64,000 nucleotides of DNA. Source: Pyropia yezoensis. Taxonomy: Eukaryota > Rhodophyta > Bangiophyceae > Bangiales > Bangiaceae. Made by a program: the position numbers and the translations under genes. Under the pieces are notes generated by a model, which saw only the letters and a program-made list of their open reading frames with translations, made no database searches and was not told the origin of the DNA. How positions within the stretch are numbered: the first letter of the stretch is position 1; every line of letters begins with the position of its first letter. This document shows, one piece after another, positions 55,067 to 64,000 of this stretch. The stretch spans positions 17,531,346 to 17,595,345 of the forward strand of contig CM020618.1 of the NCBI GenBank assembly GCA_009829735.1, written 5' to 3'.

Positions 55067-58000
55067 TCAATCCTCTTGTTCCGCATCCGTTGCGGGTGAG
55101 CTCGTCTCGTCCCGAGGGTCTTGGTTGGCCCCGTCCTCTTGGTCCTCCTCCGTGTCCGACTCCAGAATCTTGCCGGCTCTGGCCACTGGAGTGCCCTCGA
55201 TCCCGTTCCGTCGCGTGTAGGCACAGACGTCCGCGATGGGTAGCCGGTTTGAGGGTTCCCATGTATCATCTGCTGGGTTAAAGCCGAACCAGCGTACTCG
55301 CAGGTACAGGCGTCCATCTCTCCAGGCATGGTCGACAAACTTGACGTAGACAAATTCCCGACCTTCTTCTTGGGATAGCCAGGGTATCGCAGTCCGCTTA
55401 CGCCGGGTCAAGTCCCGTTGGCTTGGCGGTGGAGCTCGGGTGACATGGTCGCTGCTCACCCGGTACGGAGAGCCATCCACGTCTAGAAGGAAGGTCCAGC
55501 CATCCGTATTGAGAATCTCATAAGGTCCATCCGTCTTAGAGTCCAGTTTCCCCCGGGTCTTGCTATGGTTGTCCACAAAAACCCAGTCGCCACCACCCAG
55601 TTCCTTGTTCTTTTCCCGGACACCCTTGTCATAGTCCCGCTTGTATCGCTCCTGGGTCTTTGAAATTGACTCCTTGACTCTTGGGAGCAGGAGCTTTAGT
55701 TGTTCCAGGAACTCATCCTTTGCCTTGGGACCTGACTTCAGTGCAGGCTGGAGACCATCCGGTATTCTTTCCAGGGAGAAGTTGGTCAGCCGCCTTGGGG
55801 TGACAAAGTCGAGTGGAGCGACTCCCGTTGTCCGGTGAACTCGGGAGTTGTAGGCTAGAGTGAGGACAGCCAGGAGCTCGTCCCAGTCTTCTTGGTGCTC
55901 CTCCACGTAGTGCCGTAGCATGTCCACTAGGGTCCGGTTGAATCGTTCCACCTGGCCGTTCGTTTGAGGGTGGTACGTCGTGGTGTACAAGTTCTTGATG
56001 CCCATCAGGTCACAGACTCCTTGGAAGAACAGGGATGCAAACTGGGGACCGTTGTCGGTTAAGACGGAGTCTGGAGGGCCGTAGGCAGCTATCCAGTACT
56101 CGCAGAAGGCCGACGTGACATCCAGAGCCGTGATGGTTCTCAACGGGATTGCTCGAGTGAACTTGGAGAACCGGTCACAAATGATGAGCAGGTATATGTT
56201 GCCACTGGAGGTCTCAGGTAGGGGCCCCAGGATGTCCATGCTTAAGCTTGCAAAGGGCTCCGCCGCAGGGAATAGGCGTAGCTTAGAAGTCTTCTTCCTC
56301 TGGGACAACCGGTTCCTTGCACAAGAAATACAAGCCTCCAGGCACTTATGGACGTCACTGGCCATGGTTTCCCAGTAATAGTGTCGTCTCATGGAAGCAT
56401 ACATCCGATTGATACCAGGATGTCCGGCCTGGGGAGACGAGTGCTCCAGGCGTAGGATGTCAGTCCGTAGGCTCCGGGGTACGTAGACTTGAGTTGCCCC
56501 ATCGAAGGGTGACACCCGTACCAGGAGTCCGTCTGTAGACTCGGAGAAGCGACTGTTCCGGTTCAGGTCCATTTGGTGGCGAAGCTCCAAGCATTGAGGG
56601 TCCGTCAATTGTGCCTCCAGCATCCGGTGAATGGTTACCGGTTGATGAGCGTCAGGTGTCTCGTACAGGGGAGCGTGCCAGCCACGTCCGACATTCGGGA
56701 GGATAAAGCAAGGTATTTCCTCCGGGATAGGACCGGTATCGGCTGCGGGGGTCTCCAGCCTGGACATGGTGTCGGCGCAGTGGTGCTCCCTCCCTGCTCT
56801 GGTGCACACCTTGTACTTGAACTCCGAAAGGCGTAGGCGCCACCGGGCGACCCTTCCTTGACTGCTGTCCATGCATAGCAGCCACCTTAGACTGGCGTGG
56901 TCCGTCCGGATGAGGAACTCTTGTCCTTCAAGATATGGACGTAACAGGAAGCAAGCCCAGACGACCGCCAAGCACTCGCGCTCGGTCGTGGAATAGTTCT
57001 TCTCGGCTGGAGTCAAGACGCGACTGTAGTAGCCTATCGGGAGGAAGTGCCCATCAGGTTGCTGCTGGAGTAGTGAGCACCCCACCTGGACGCCACAGGC
57101 ATCAGTCTCCAGAACAAACTGGCCCTCCCGCTTGGGTAACGCCAGTACTGGAGTGGTGGTCAGGCGCTTCTTGAGCTCTTCGAAGGCTGCTGTCTGCTTC
57201 TCGTCGAACACCGGGAGTTGTGCTGGAAGCTTCTTGCTAGTAAGCTTGGTCAAGGGCCGGGCAATCAGAGCGTAGTCCCGTACGAACCGGCGGTAGACGT
57301 TGCACATACCCAGGAAGCTCTTGAGTTCCGTCTGGGTTTTAGGTTGCCGTGCCTGCCGGAGGGCCTTGATGTTCTTCTCATTGACTCGGAGCTCCCCCGG
57401 ACTCAGCACGTGCCCCAGGTACTCCACCTCAGTCTCAAACAGGTGGCACTTCTCGGCCTTGAGGGTAACTCCAGCCTTGGACAGGAGGGCCAGGACTTCT
57501 CGAAGGTGCTCCAGGTGTTCCGCTGGGGTCTTGGAGAAAACGATGATGTCGTCCAGGTAGACCAAACATGTTCTCCACCTTAGCCCCGACAGGATGATGT
57601 CGATGGCTCTCTGGAAGGTTGCCGGAGCATTAGTGAGACCAAAAGGGAGACGCTTGCACCGGAACAGTCCCATGTGGCACGTGAAGGTAGTCTTGTCCTT
57701 GTCCTCGTCAGCCAGAGGGATCTGCCAGTAACCGGCATTACAATCCAGCGTCGAGAAGAGGGTGGCATCACCAAGAAAGTCGAGGCAATCATCCATCCGG
57801 GGTATCGGGTATACATCCTTGACTGTCATCTCGTTCAGGCGTCTGTAGTCAACGCAGAAACGGAAGTGACCGCCAGGTTTCGGGACGACTACCACCGGGA
57901 AAGCCCACTCGCCATCAGACGGCTCGATAACATCCATCTTGAGCATCTTGTTAACCTGCTTCTCAATCTCATCCCGGCGATGAGGTCCAGCCCGGTATGG

Positions 58001-59026
58001 TTGCATGTGCACTGGTTTGGCATCTGGCTTGAGTTGAATCCGGTGTAGGGTGGCGTCCATCTTGCCCAGCTCTCCGGACCACAGGTGCCGATATTCCTGG
58101 AGAAGCTTCTCCAGTGCCTCCTTCAAGTCGGGAGGGACGTTTTCTTGGTTGACCTTCGGCATCCCGGGCGGTGCTTGTTCCGGCTTCGGAGTAGTACGGC
58201 CAGCCTGCTCTTGTTCCGGAGATACGTCTAAGGCCGTCAAGTTGGATGCCAGCTCTTGTTGCAGGTTGAAGAGGTCTTCCTTGCTCATAGCGCGGGCGGA
58301 CCCCCGGTAAGGCTCTGCTGTACCAACTCGAGTGCCCTTGGCGAGGGTTATTGGCTTCCGGCTCACGTTGACGATCAGCACCGAGAACGGAGTGTGCCTC
58401 TCCACCTTCTTGTGATGTCCGTGGGCTAGGTATAATCGGTGTTTCGCCAGAAACTCCTTGCGTCCGTAGATCAGGCATTGACCTGCAGTCCGGGTCGTGA
58501 CTTGAACCTTGGTCTCCGAGCGAGGAGGTAGGAGCACCGGTTTGATGAGGGTCAAGGTAGAGGGTGGGATGCGTTCCTTCTGGTTCTTGGCCACACGAAC
58601 CTTGGTGTCTAGGTGCTCCAGCACTGGTGACACAAACCCATGGTTGAACTGCACCTTTCCTTCTCCGGGTAGGATGCTCTTGACATGCTGCTTCTGGAAG
58701 TCCCAGCCTAGGATGAGGGGGACTGATAAGGTCTTGACTACTAGAAAGGGAAAAAGCATTGGTTCATTGTTGACATAGATGGCGACGGGAAGACGGCCAA
58801 GCGGTCGTAGGGTTTGACCTGATGCGTCCACAATCCGGGTCTTGGTAGGCGCTCTCCAGGCATGTCGACGCCAGCCCGGAGGTAACAGGTTCTCAGTGAT
58901 GACGCTTGGTCCGGCTCCCGTGTCGACCACCGGCGTAACAGCTTGGGGGAGGCTATCCCCCACACGCATACGAGCATTAATCTTGAGGTTTTCCTTACGC
59001 AGGACGAGCAAGGTCCCCTTGAACAA
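55067..59026 (-). CDS. Element B pol (protease, RT, RNase H, integrase, chromodomain)
   Basis: 1,319 residues. Protease VVDTGAGPSVI near the start. RT with FCVDYRRLN, FGLTNAPATFQR and YLDD (about 57550-57565). RNase H ETDACGVQVG. Integrase HHCC (HSSPQAGHPG to CISCARNR) and DDE core (SMDILGPLP, TDNGPQFAS). C-terminal chromodomain (EFVYVKFVDH, RVRWFGFNPADDTWEP, about 55220-55370). Closely related in layout to element A pol, but the chromodomain is continuous with pol here. Confidence 0.96.
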   Translation of the reverse strand: MFKGTLLVLRKENLKINARMRVGDSLPQAVTPVVDTGAGPSVITENLLPPGWRRHAWRAPTKTRIVDASGQTLRPLGRLPVAIYVNNEPMLFPFLVVKTLSVPLILGWDFQKQHVKSILPGEGKVQFNHGFVSPVLEHLDTKVRVAKNQKERIPPSTLTLIKPVLLPPRSETKVQVTTRTAGQCLIYGRKEFLAKHRLYLAHGHHKKVERHTPFSVLIVNVSRKPITLAKGTRVGTAEPYRGSARAMSKEDLFNLQQELASNLTALDVSPEQEQAGRTTPKPEQAPPGMPKVNQENVPPDLKEALEKLLQEYRHLWSGELGKMDATLHRIQLKPDAKPVHMQPYRAGPHRRDEIEKQVNKMLKMDVIEPSDGEWAFPVVVVPKPGGHFRFCVDYRRLNEMTVKDVYPIPRMDDCLDFLGDATLFSTLDCNAGYWQIPLADEDKDKTTFTCHMGLFRCKRLPFGLTNAPATFQRAIDIILSGLRWRTCLVYLDDIIVFSKTPAEHLEHLREVLALLSKAGVTLKAEKCHLFETEVEYLGHVLSPGELRVNEKNIKALRQARQPKTQTELKSFLGMCNVYRRFVRDYALIARPLTKLTSKKLPAQLPVFDEKQTAAFEELKKRLTTTPVLALPKREGQFVLETDACGVQVGCSLLQQQPDGHFLPIGYYSRVLTPAEKNYSTTERECLAVVWACFLLRPYLEGQEFLIRTDHASLRWLLCMDSSQGRVARWRLRLSEFKYKVCTRAGREHHCADTMSRLETPAADTGPIPEEIPCFILPNVGRGWHAPLYETPDAHQPVTIHRMLEAQLTDPQCLELRHQMDLNRNSRFSESTDGLLVRVSPFDGATQVYVPRSLRTDILRLEHSSPQAGHPGINRMYASMRRHYYWETMASDVHKCLEACISCARNRLSQRKKTSKLRLFPAAEPFASLSMDILGPLPETSSGNIYLLIICDRFSKFTRAIPLRTITALDVTSAFCEYWIAAYGPPDSVLTDNGPQFASLFFQGVCDLMGIKNLYTTTYHPQTNGQVERFNRTLVDMLRHYVEEHQEDWDELLAVLTLAYNSRVHRTTGVAPLDFVTPRRLTNFSLERIPDGLQPALKSGPKAKDEFLEQLKLLLPRVKESISKTQERYKRDYDKGVREKNKELGGGDWVFVDNHSKTRGKLDSKTDGPYEILNTDGWTFLLDVDGSPYRVSSDHVTRAPPPSQRDLTRRKRTAIPWLSQEEGREFVYVKFVDHAWRDGRLYLRVRWFGFNPADDTWEPSNRLPIADVCAYTRRNGIEGTPVARAGKILESDTEEDQEDGANQDPRDETSSPATDAEQED

Positions 59027-59154
59027 ACAGGGTGTCCAGGCGGCTACCGGTTGAGCAGGTAACTGCCGTCCTTTCTCCCGGCACGCAAGGGGAGAACAGG
59101 TAGAAGTACCCTGCCGTTGGAGATTCGGGAAGACACTTGGGGAGAGCGCCTGAC

Positions 59155-60915
59155 CTACTCGTTTCCCGGCTCCGAGGAGTCCTTAGAGGTTTCGGTCTCC
59201 AGGTCAAAGTCCGTAGGAGCTTCCCTTGCCAGAGCCTCCGTGATGCTCTGTAAGGTTGCCACTCGGATGGCATGTACCTGTGCCTTGTCCATCTTGGAGG
59301 GTGCCCGCCGGTCAGCCCAGTTGACCGCCTTTGCAAACACCAGTCCTTGACGCTTGAGTTTCTCCTGGAGATCCTCGGGAATGGTCGGGCACTGGTAGGA
59401 CATATGATCCTCCTTCTGGCACAGCCAGCAAGACCGGAACCGCTGGTTCCTGATCTGCTTGGGGGCGACCAGGGAAGGTTGCTCCTTAGAAACGAAGCCG
59501 CCCCACTTGTCCCTTGACTCCATGGGTGAGGCCTCGCCAACTGCGAGTACCGGTACAGGGTTATCACCTCCCTTATACTTGTCGGGTCCGGGACGAACTC
59601 GCGACAACGGCTTGGGGGTTGATACCATAGGGGCCTGGAGGGCCTTGGCTTGCCGGTGCTTGCCCTGGGTGTAGGCCATCAACTGCTGGAAGGTATGTTC
59701 TTGATGTTCCTGGTTGTAGTTCTCCGCATCCACTTGAAGATATTCAGGAAGCCCCTCCGAGAAGATCATCTTGAGCCTGTCCTCAGGGTAAACGTTGCCA
59801 CAAGCATCGCTCATCTCCCGGACACGACGGGCGAACGCCTCTGGAGTCTCTTGTCTCTCCATGGTTGCCCGGTTCAGCCTACCGACTGCCTTACGCAGGG
59901 AGTCCGCGTCTGCGTAGTTGGACAGGAGCCAGTTGACCGCCTCCGGATAACTCGCGACGGTACGTCCAACAATGTGCCCGGCAGAGTCTGGTAGAACCTG
60001 TGCAAACCGCTGTTCCGCTTCTCCGGTCATGAAGTTAACCAGGAGATAGAGAGCCTTGCCCTCGGACACATCGTTGTCATTGCATGCCTTGACAAACCGG
60101 CGCAGGAAGGCAAAGATAAGCGCCGGTCTCTTCCCGGAAAACTTAGGATGCCCCCCAAAGCTCGGCTGCATTCGCCGGTTCAGGGATGCCATCTTCTTGG
60201 CCATCTTCCGGGTGTAACCTTGGTCTTGGTTCTCCAGCCGGTAGTTACCCCAATACGTGACCTTGTTCAGGGTGGCATCTCCCACTTGGTGGGCAGGGAA
60301 GTCGAACTCGACTAGCCTGCGCCGGGTAGGACCGGGAGATGCATCCCAGTCATATCCCTCCTCAGAGCTGGAGGAACTGGTCTCGCTGGTGCTAGAGCGG
60401 CGGCAACGACGCCGACCCCTACGGCTGCTCCGGTCACCGGTCTTGGAGCTCCCCGCCCCATAGGACGCAAGGGGAGGAAAAGCTTGGCCGGTCCCAGGAG
60501 TCGAAGTCTCAGGAAGACCCGTAGAACCAGTCATAGCGGTGCCTCTGGCACTGCTAGTGCCCACAGGAAGAGGTGTATACACCCAGCTGCCATGTGTGGG
60601 TCCAGGAGTAAACACACCAGGGGCTATCCCTGGAGGTTGAAGAGTAGAACCGACAGGAGGGAGACGTCTGCTGCGAGCGGACTCAAACGCCGTTGACCCC
60701 GGGGTGGCTCCCACAGGAGGAACAGCCGGAGGAACGGGAGCAGGCGGTACTTGGCCGCCTGTAGACTCCAGTCCACTACCGGATGTCACGCCCAGGTCTG
60801 CTTCACCCGTAGGGAGAACGCCGGGTTGGGCACCGTCCCCCGCGGTGACCAGGGATGCGTCAAGGGACGCGGGGTCTACCCCTTCGGGCACCGTCGTGCC
60901 AGGGAGGGTAGCCAT
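59155..60915 (-). CDS. Element B gag
   Basis: 586 residues starting MATLPGTTVPEG. Pro/Gly/Thr-rich N terminus, Ser/Arg-rich linker, a capsid-like gag region (ALIFAFLRRFVKACNDND, FARRVREMSDACGNVY), and one CCHC zinc knuckle (CWLCQKEDHMSYQC, about 59388-59430). Confidence 0.92.
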   Translation of the reverse strand: MATLPGTTVPEGVDPASLDASLVTAGDGAQPGVLPTGEADLGVTSGSGLESTGGQVPPAPVPPAVPPVGATPGSTAFESARSRRLPPVGSTLQPPGIAPGVFTPGPTHGSWVYTPLPVGTSSARGTAMTGSTGLPETSTPGTGQAFPPLASYGAGSSKTGDRSSRRGRRRCRRSSTSETSSSSSEEGYDWDASPGPTRRRLVEFDFPAHQVGDATLNKVTYWGNYRLENQDQGYTRKMAKKMASLNRRMQPSFGGHPKFSGKRPALIFAFLRRFVKACNDNDVSEGKALYLLVNFMTGEAEQRFAQVLPDSAGHIVGRTVASYPEAVNWLLSNYADADSLRKAVGRLNRATMERQETPEAFARRVREMSDACGNVYPEDRLKMIFSEGLPEYLQVDAENYNQEHQEHTFQQLMAYTQGKHRQAKALQAPMVSTPKPLSRVRPGPDKYKGGDNPVPVLAVGEASPMESRDKWGGFVSKEQPSLVAPKQIRNQRFRSCWLCQKEDHMSYQCPTIPEDLQEKLKRQGLVFAKAVNWADRRAPSKMDKAQVHAIRVATLQSITEALAREAPTDFDLETETSKDSSEPGNE

Positions 60916-61104
60916 GTTGGTCTCTTGACAGCCACAGTCCAGTTACCTGCGTGTCCAAAGATCGCAAGACCACAAGAGAGGGGTTGGAGAGCCAGGAATG
61001 GGGTTCCCGTGAACGGGTGCAAATAATTCCCAAACCACAGAAAAAGACAGAATAGGAACAACGCAACCGCTGCTCCCAAATGTCTCTTCTCAAACACTCC
61101 AATC

Positions 61105-61121
61105 CCCTGCTGCTCCACCAA
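61105..61121 (-). other. Primer-binding site of element B
   Basis: Read on the - strand just inside the 5' LTR: TGGTGGAGCAGCAGGGG, identical to element A. Confidence 0.8.
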
Positions 61122-61124
61122 ATA

Positions 61125-61696
61125 TGTGGTATAAAACTCGATCCTCTCAGACACGTGTCAATATCCCTCGGGGGAAAGGGACAGGTAACGCAGAAAGGGG
61201 AACTACGAGAATGGTATGCCTGTTGCCTCACGTGCCTGCTTGCAGGGCAAACAGATACGCACGGTAGTGCACACGGGGAAGAGGAAAGCAAACGCGCAGT
61301 TGTCTTTTTCCCTGAGGGCGCGGGCCGAGGGCGCCTCGCTGTCCCTCTTAACGTGCATCTGGGGGAACCCCGGCACGTTGGCCCGGTAGCCCCCCCATAA
61401 CCCCGAGTGGCCCCGACCCGAGTCTAACCTCGTCAGGTCGGGGGCCACTATCACTACTAATTCTATTCCCACTCACTAATCTCACACTCAAATTCTCTCA
61501 AATCAAGTCCCTCACAAATATGCAAAAACACATCAGAAATCCCTCTCTCGCGTGTGGATAGCGTAGTCCACCGCATCCCAGTGTCGGGCACGGGCCACGG
61601 CCGCCAACCATCGCCACACGGCGGGCGTGTTCTGGCACCTGGTGCCCTCTGGTTGCAGTCCCGGGTCGGCGCCAAGTCGGGGCCAGGGATGCTACA
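61125..61696 (-). repeat. 5' LTR of element B (right end)
   Basis: 572 bp, apparently identical to 52045-52616. Followed on the + strand by the second GCAGG copy. Confidence 0.95.
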
Positions 61697-61701
61697 GCAG
61701 G
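61697..61701 (+). repeat. Target-site duplication of element B, right copy
   Basis: GCAGG, matching 52040-52044. Confidence 0.9.
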
Positions 61702-62274
61702 GTCTTTCATTCCCAGATGACCATTGGTGTCCTCTCTCGTCGTCCAGGCTTGGGCAGACTGGCAGAATTGATCGGGCAAGCGGCCACCGACAAAGTACGA
61801 GTCGTCAATGCTGTTTACATCGCGGCTCGCCTGGACTGCGGCGCGCGTATGCGGCAAGTGGTACGGGCCGCATCTTCTTTCCGGCAGAAGCCGTGGTATG
61901 ACGCTGTACTATACGACGGAAGCCACGACGATGAGATGCTGGTTGGTGAGGTGCGCGCCATTGTCCGCGAAAGTACGCAGGACATCGCGGTCATCTGCAC
62001 CTGGGAGCCAGCTACGTCACCCCCCGGGTGCCCATTCGCTGCCAGAAGCTGCACGCGCCTGAAATGGGCCACCCCGGACAACCCGGACGAGGGCGACTGG
62101 TGCTTGCGTGCGGTTCCTGTGCGTTCTATCCGCCGGCTGGTTCACGTCGTGCCGGACTTCTCAACTCTGCCGAGGGCACGCGGCGTGGAAGCGCTACCTG
62201 CGGGACGTCGCGCACCCGTCGCACAGGCCAGACAGATGCGCTACTTTCTCAACGACTTTTACCCGTGGGGTTAG
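61702..62274 (+). CDS. CACTA/Plavaka-like transposase gene, 3' part
   Basis: Resumes after element B in the same reading frame as the left part and runs to a TAG at 62272-62274. It encodes VFHSQMTIGVLSRRPG, then a basic/aromatic region (RQKPWYDAVLYDGS), DEMLVGEVRAIVRESTQDIA and VPVRSIRRLVHVVPDF. The block of beta-rich segments ending in a LVHVVPDF-type motif resembles the C-terminal region of CACTA-superfamily transposases. No start codon of its own is expected. Confidence 0.65.
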   Translation, partial: VFHSQMTIGVLSRRPGLGRLAELIGQAATDKVRVVNAVYIAARLDCGARMRQVVRAASSFRQKPWYDAVLYDGSHDDEMLVGEVRAIVRESTQDIAVICTWEPATSPPGCPFAARSCTRLKWATPDNPDEGDWCLRAVPVRSIRRLVHVVPDFSTLPRARGVEALPAGRRAPVAQARQMRYFLNDFYPWG

Positions 62275-62558
62275 GCTGACGCACGTCACTGCTTCTACTT
62301 CCTTGCACCGGTGACCCCGCGTTGTGCAGCTGTCGCGTGCGCGCTCAATGGCGCCGTCCTAGAGGGACCACGAGCGACGGCGCTTGACGCGCCACTTGCT
62401 TCACGCGGCCGCGTTCGAACTCGTCCACCGCGTCAACGTTTGACACTATCGGTAAAAATGTTCAAAAGAGACAGTCTGCCTGTCTCACACGCAACAACCC
62501 TCAGCCCTCCACTCACACCCATCCCGGCGTCACTCCGCCACGGCCGCCGCCGCGCTCA
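62275..62558. other. Short spacer between convergent genes
   Basis: 284 bp between the transposase stop and the small - strand gene. No feature seen. Confidence 0.4.
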
Positions 62559-62978
62559 TCACAGGTCGCACACCCGCACACCGGCGCCGTCGCGTGCAGT
62601 GCGCGGCGAAGCGCCAGAAGCATCGTCGGCGGTGCCGTCCACGCCAACGGCTGCGCTCGGCTCGCTCCACGCCTCCACGGACTCCGTGGAGGCCGAAGAG
62701 GACGAGGAAGACCACGCAGGGGCACGAAGGTGCCGTCGCACACGGCGCTCCGGTAGAAGAGGAACAAAGGACACGCGCTTTGCGCGGAACATGCGCACAA
62801 CGCCAGGGGGAACCCGGACGAGAACGCGGTTGGGCAGTAGACGGCACGCAAAGCTGGCCACGTCGTCAGTCGCATGGCGCGGGATGTACCCTACGACCCA
62901 GGAACCGGACCGCGACGACACCCGAACGCGCGAACCGAGAGGGAAGCGGCGAGACCACCAGGTCTGCTCGCGATCCAT
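62559..62978 (-). CDS. Small SH3/Tudor-like basic protein, unknown family
   Basis: 139 residues from MDREQTWWSRRFPLG; the frame stays open to 63191 but the upstream part looks non-coding. The first about 75 residues read like a small beta barrel (GSRVRVSSRSGSWVVGYI, VLVRVPPGVVRMFRAKRV), followed by a Ser-rich acidic tail. Such barrels occur in chromatin and nucleic-acid-binding proteins, but I cannot name a family. It is convergent with the transposase gene, 284 bp away, so it may be an accessory gene of the same transposon. Confidence 0.45.
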   Translation of the reverse strand: MDREQTWWSRRFPLGSRVRVSSRSGSWVVGYIPRHATDDVASFACRLLPNRVLVRVPPGVVRMFRAKRVSFVPLLPERRVRRHLRAPAWSSSSSSASTESVEAWSEPSAAVGVDGTADDASGASPRTARDGAGVRVCDL

Positions 62979-64000
62979 GATAAAGGGAGAAGGAGGTGAC
63001 GCGCGTGGACACGCGAGGTGTCGGTGGACGAGGGGGTCTCCACCGGGTGGGAGGGGCCGGTGGGCGTCTGCCGTTGTCGGGCGCAGTCGCAAGAGCACCG
63101 CGCCGCGAAGAAGGAAGAGGGTCCGCAGCAGCGCGGGTGCCGCGGTGAGGCACGTGAGCGTGAGCGTGCCAAGCGGGCGGGTCGCGTGCACAACCAGCGA
63201 ACAGCACCTGAGCGCTGAAGCGCCTCTCTGACTCTACGAGAGAATTTTCAAATACGGGCCGGCAAAGGTGCCGGCACGACGAAGTACTGCTCCTGGCCGT
63301 TCAACAGGGAGAGGTCGCCCTCAGGGCGTCTGGTGCCGACGCCACCCGGGCTGTGCGTTCGCCCTGCCCTCGTCCCCGACGCGCACTTCATGGCCAAGTC
63401 GATGGCGTTTCGGCAATGGGCAACAGCCCACGGCTTACTGCACCTGCTGTCCAATGGGACCCCGGCCCACAACGGGAGCCCAACGATCGCATTCCGCCGG
63501 CCTAACGCGAGCTCGGCCTGAGCAGGGCCAGGTCATCGACGAGGCAATCGTATCGGTGGGTTCGGTGGGGCTGCCGATGGCCCCACCGAGCTACCATCGA
63601 CGCCCCCCTCGATTTCACGATCCCCATCGAAAGGCCTCGATTGCTCTCGATCGGCTACGATCCTGAAAACGTCCAAAGGTGACGATCGCGACTCGGTGGA
63701 GGTGTGATGGATCTGTAGCATGGTTGGCAAAATGTGTGTATTTTTAGAGTCGCCTTTGATTGGAGTATGCTTTGATTAACGACAGTTTTAATTAATCGCC
63801 GATGTGTCAGTTTTTATACCTTTTTTGATTGTGTACTATATACATGAGAAACTATGCGCCTCCCACAATGCGCCACCAAGAATAAGCGTGGTTGGGCGCC
63901 ATCCAAGCAGACGCAGTACAACGTTAGAGCACCAATGATGTCCTCCTTGCGCGTCTTCTACCCCTCCTCCTTCCCAACGAGCTACGAAAATGGCTTCGGG
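62979..64000. other. Window end, no gene supported
   Basis: Contains a cluster of CGAT/ATCG words at 63540-63680 and an AT-rich stretch at 63720-63850 (TTAATTAA and TATATA-like). Possibly the outer end of the DNA transposon. No terminal inverted repeat could be confirmed by eye. Confidence 0.4.

Larger units (their letters stand above)
52045..61696 (-). mobile_element. Ty3/gypsy chromodomain LTR element B, looks whole and very young
   Basis: 9,652 bp between GCAGG target duplications. Coding order on the - strand: 5' LTR (61696-61125), primer-binding site, gag, pol ending in a chromodomain, then an extra frame on the opposite strand, polypurine tract and 3' LTR (52616-52045). The two LTRs, both 572 bp, look identical base for base, so insertion is very recent. 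It sits inside the last exon of the transposase gene. No break is seen. Confidence 0.95.

Overview
The window is 64 kb of nuclear DNA from a GC-rich eukaryote. Genes for an importin alpha, ribosomal protein L27a, an EH-domain protein and a type II membrane glycosyltransferase are eukaryotic. They have few, short GT-AG introns (about 140-350 nt), and several proteins are very rich in Ala, Gly and Pro. A fused aspartokinase-homoserine dehydrogenase with a transit-peptide-like N terminus suggests a photosynthetic host. My best guess is a bangiophyte red alga (Porphyra/Pyropia type). That is inference from composition, gene structure and transposon content.

Positions 1-24,000 are host gene space. 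In order it holds a tail-anchored low-complexity protein (-), pyridoxamine 5'-phosphate oxidase (+), a two-EH-domain protein (+, one intron), importin alpha (-, one intron), a GT61-like glycosyltransferase (-), ribosomal protein L27a (-, two introns, first coding exon only ATG), aspartokinase-homoserine dehydrogenase (-) and a repeat-containing protein of unknown role (-). The 23.7-27.5 kb stretch is gene-poor and carries pure G runs of 63 and 34 bases.

Positions 27,491-35,230 hold a Ty3/gypsy chromodomain-type LTR element on the + strand (element A). Its 3' LTR runs into a 500-N assembly gap. It looks whole on the sequenced side. It is packed with short perfect inverted repeats, in coding and non-coding parts alike, and this is the strongest unexplained signal in the window. 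After the gap comes a P-loop NTPase-like gene (35.9-38.5 kb). Then comes a bacterial-type NAD-dependent DNA ligase relic (39.5-42.8 kb, -) that has lost its catalytic lysine and carries a nonsense codon and a frame change.

Positions 43,000-64,000 are transposon country. A gene for a coiled-coil, poly-Gln protein (-) faces a multi-exon CACTA/Plavaka-like transposase gene (+) with a C2H2 finger. A second Ty3/gypsy element (element B, 52,045-61,696, coding on the - strand) sits inside the transposase gene. It has LTRs of 572 bp that look identical and a 5-bp target duplication GCAGG, so it is very young. Element B carries a 705-codon reading frame on the strand opposite to gag and pol. Both LTR elements share the same unusual primer-binding site. 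A small basic protein gene (-) lies just downstream of the transposase gene.

All domain calls were made by eye from motifs. No database search was run.
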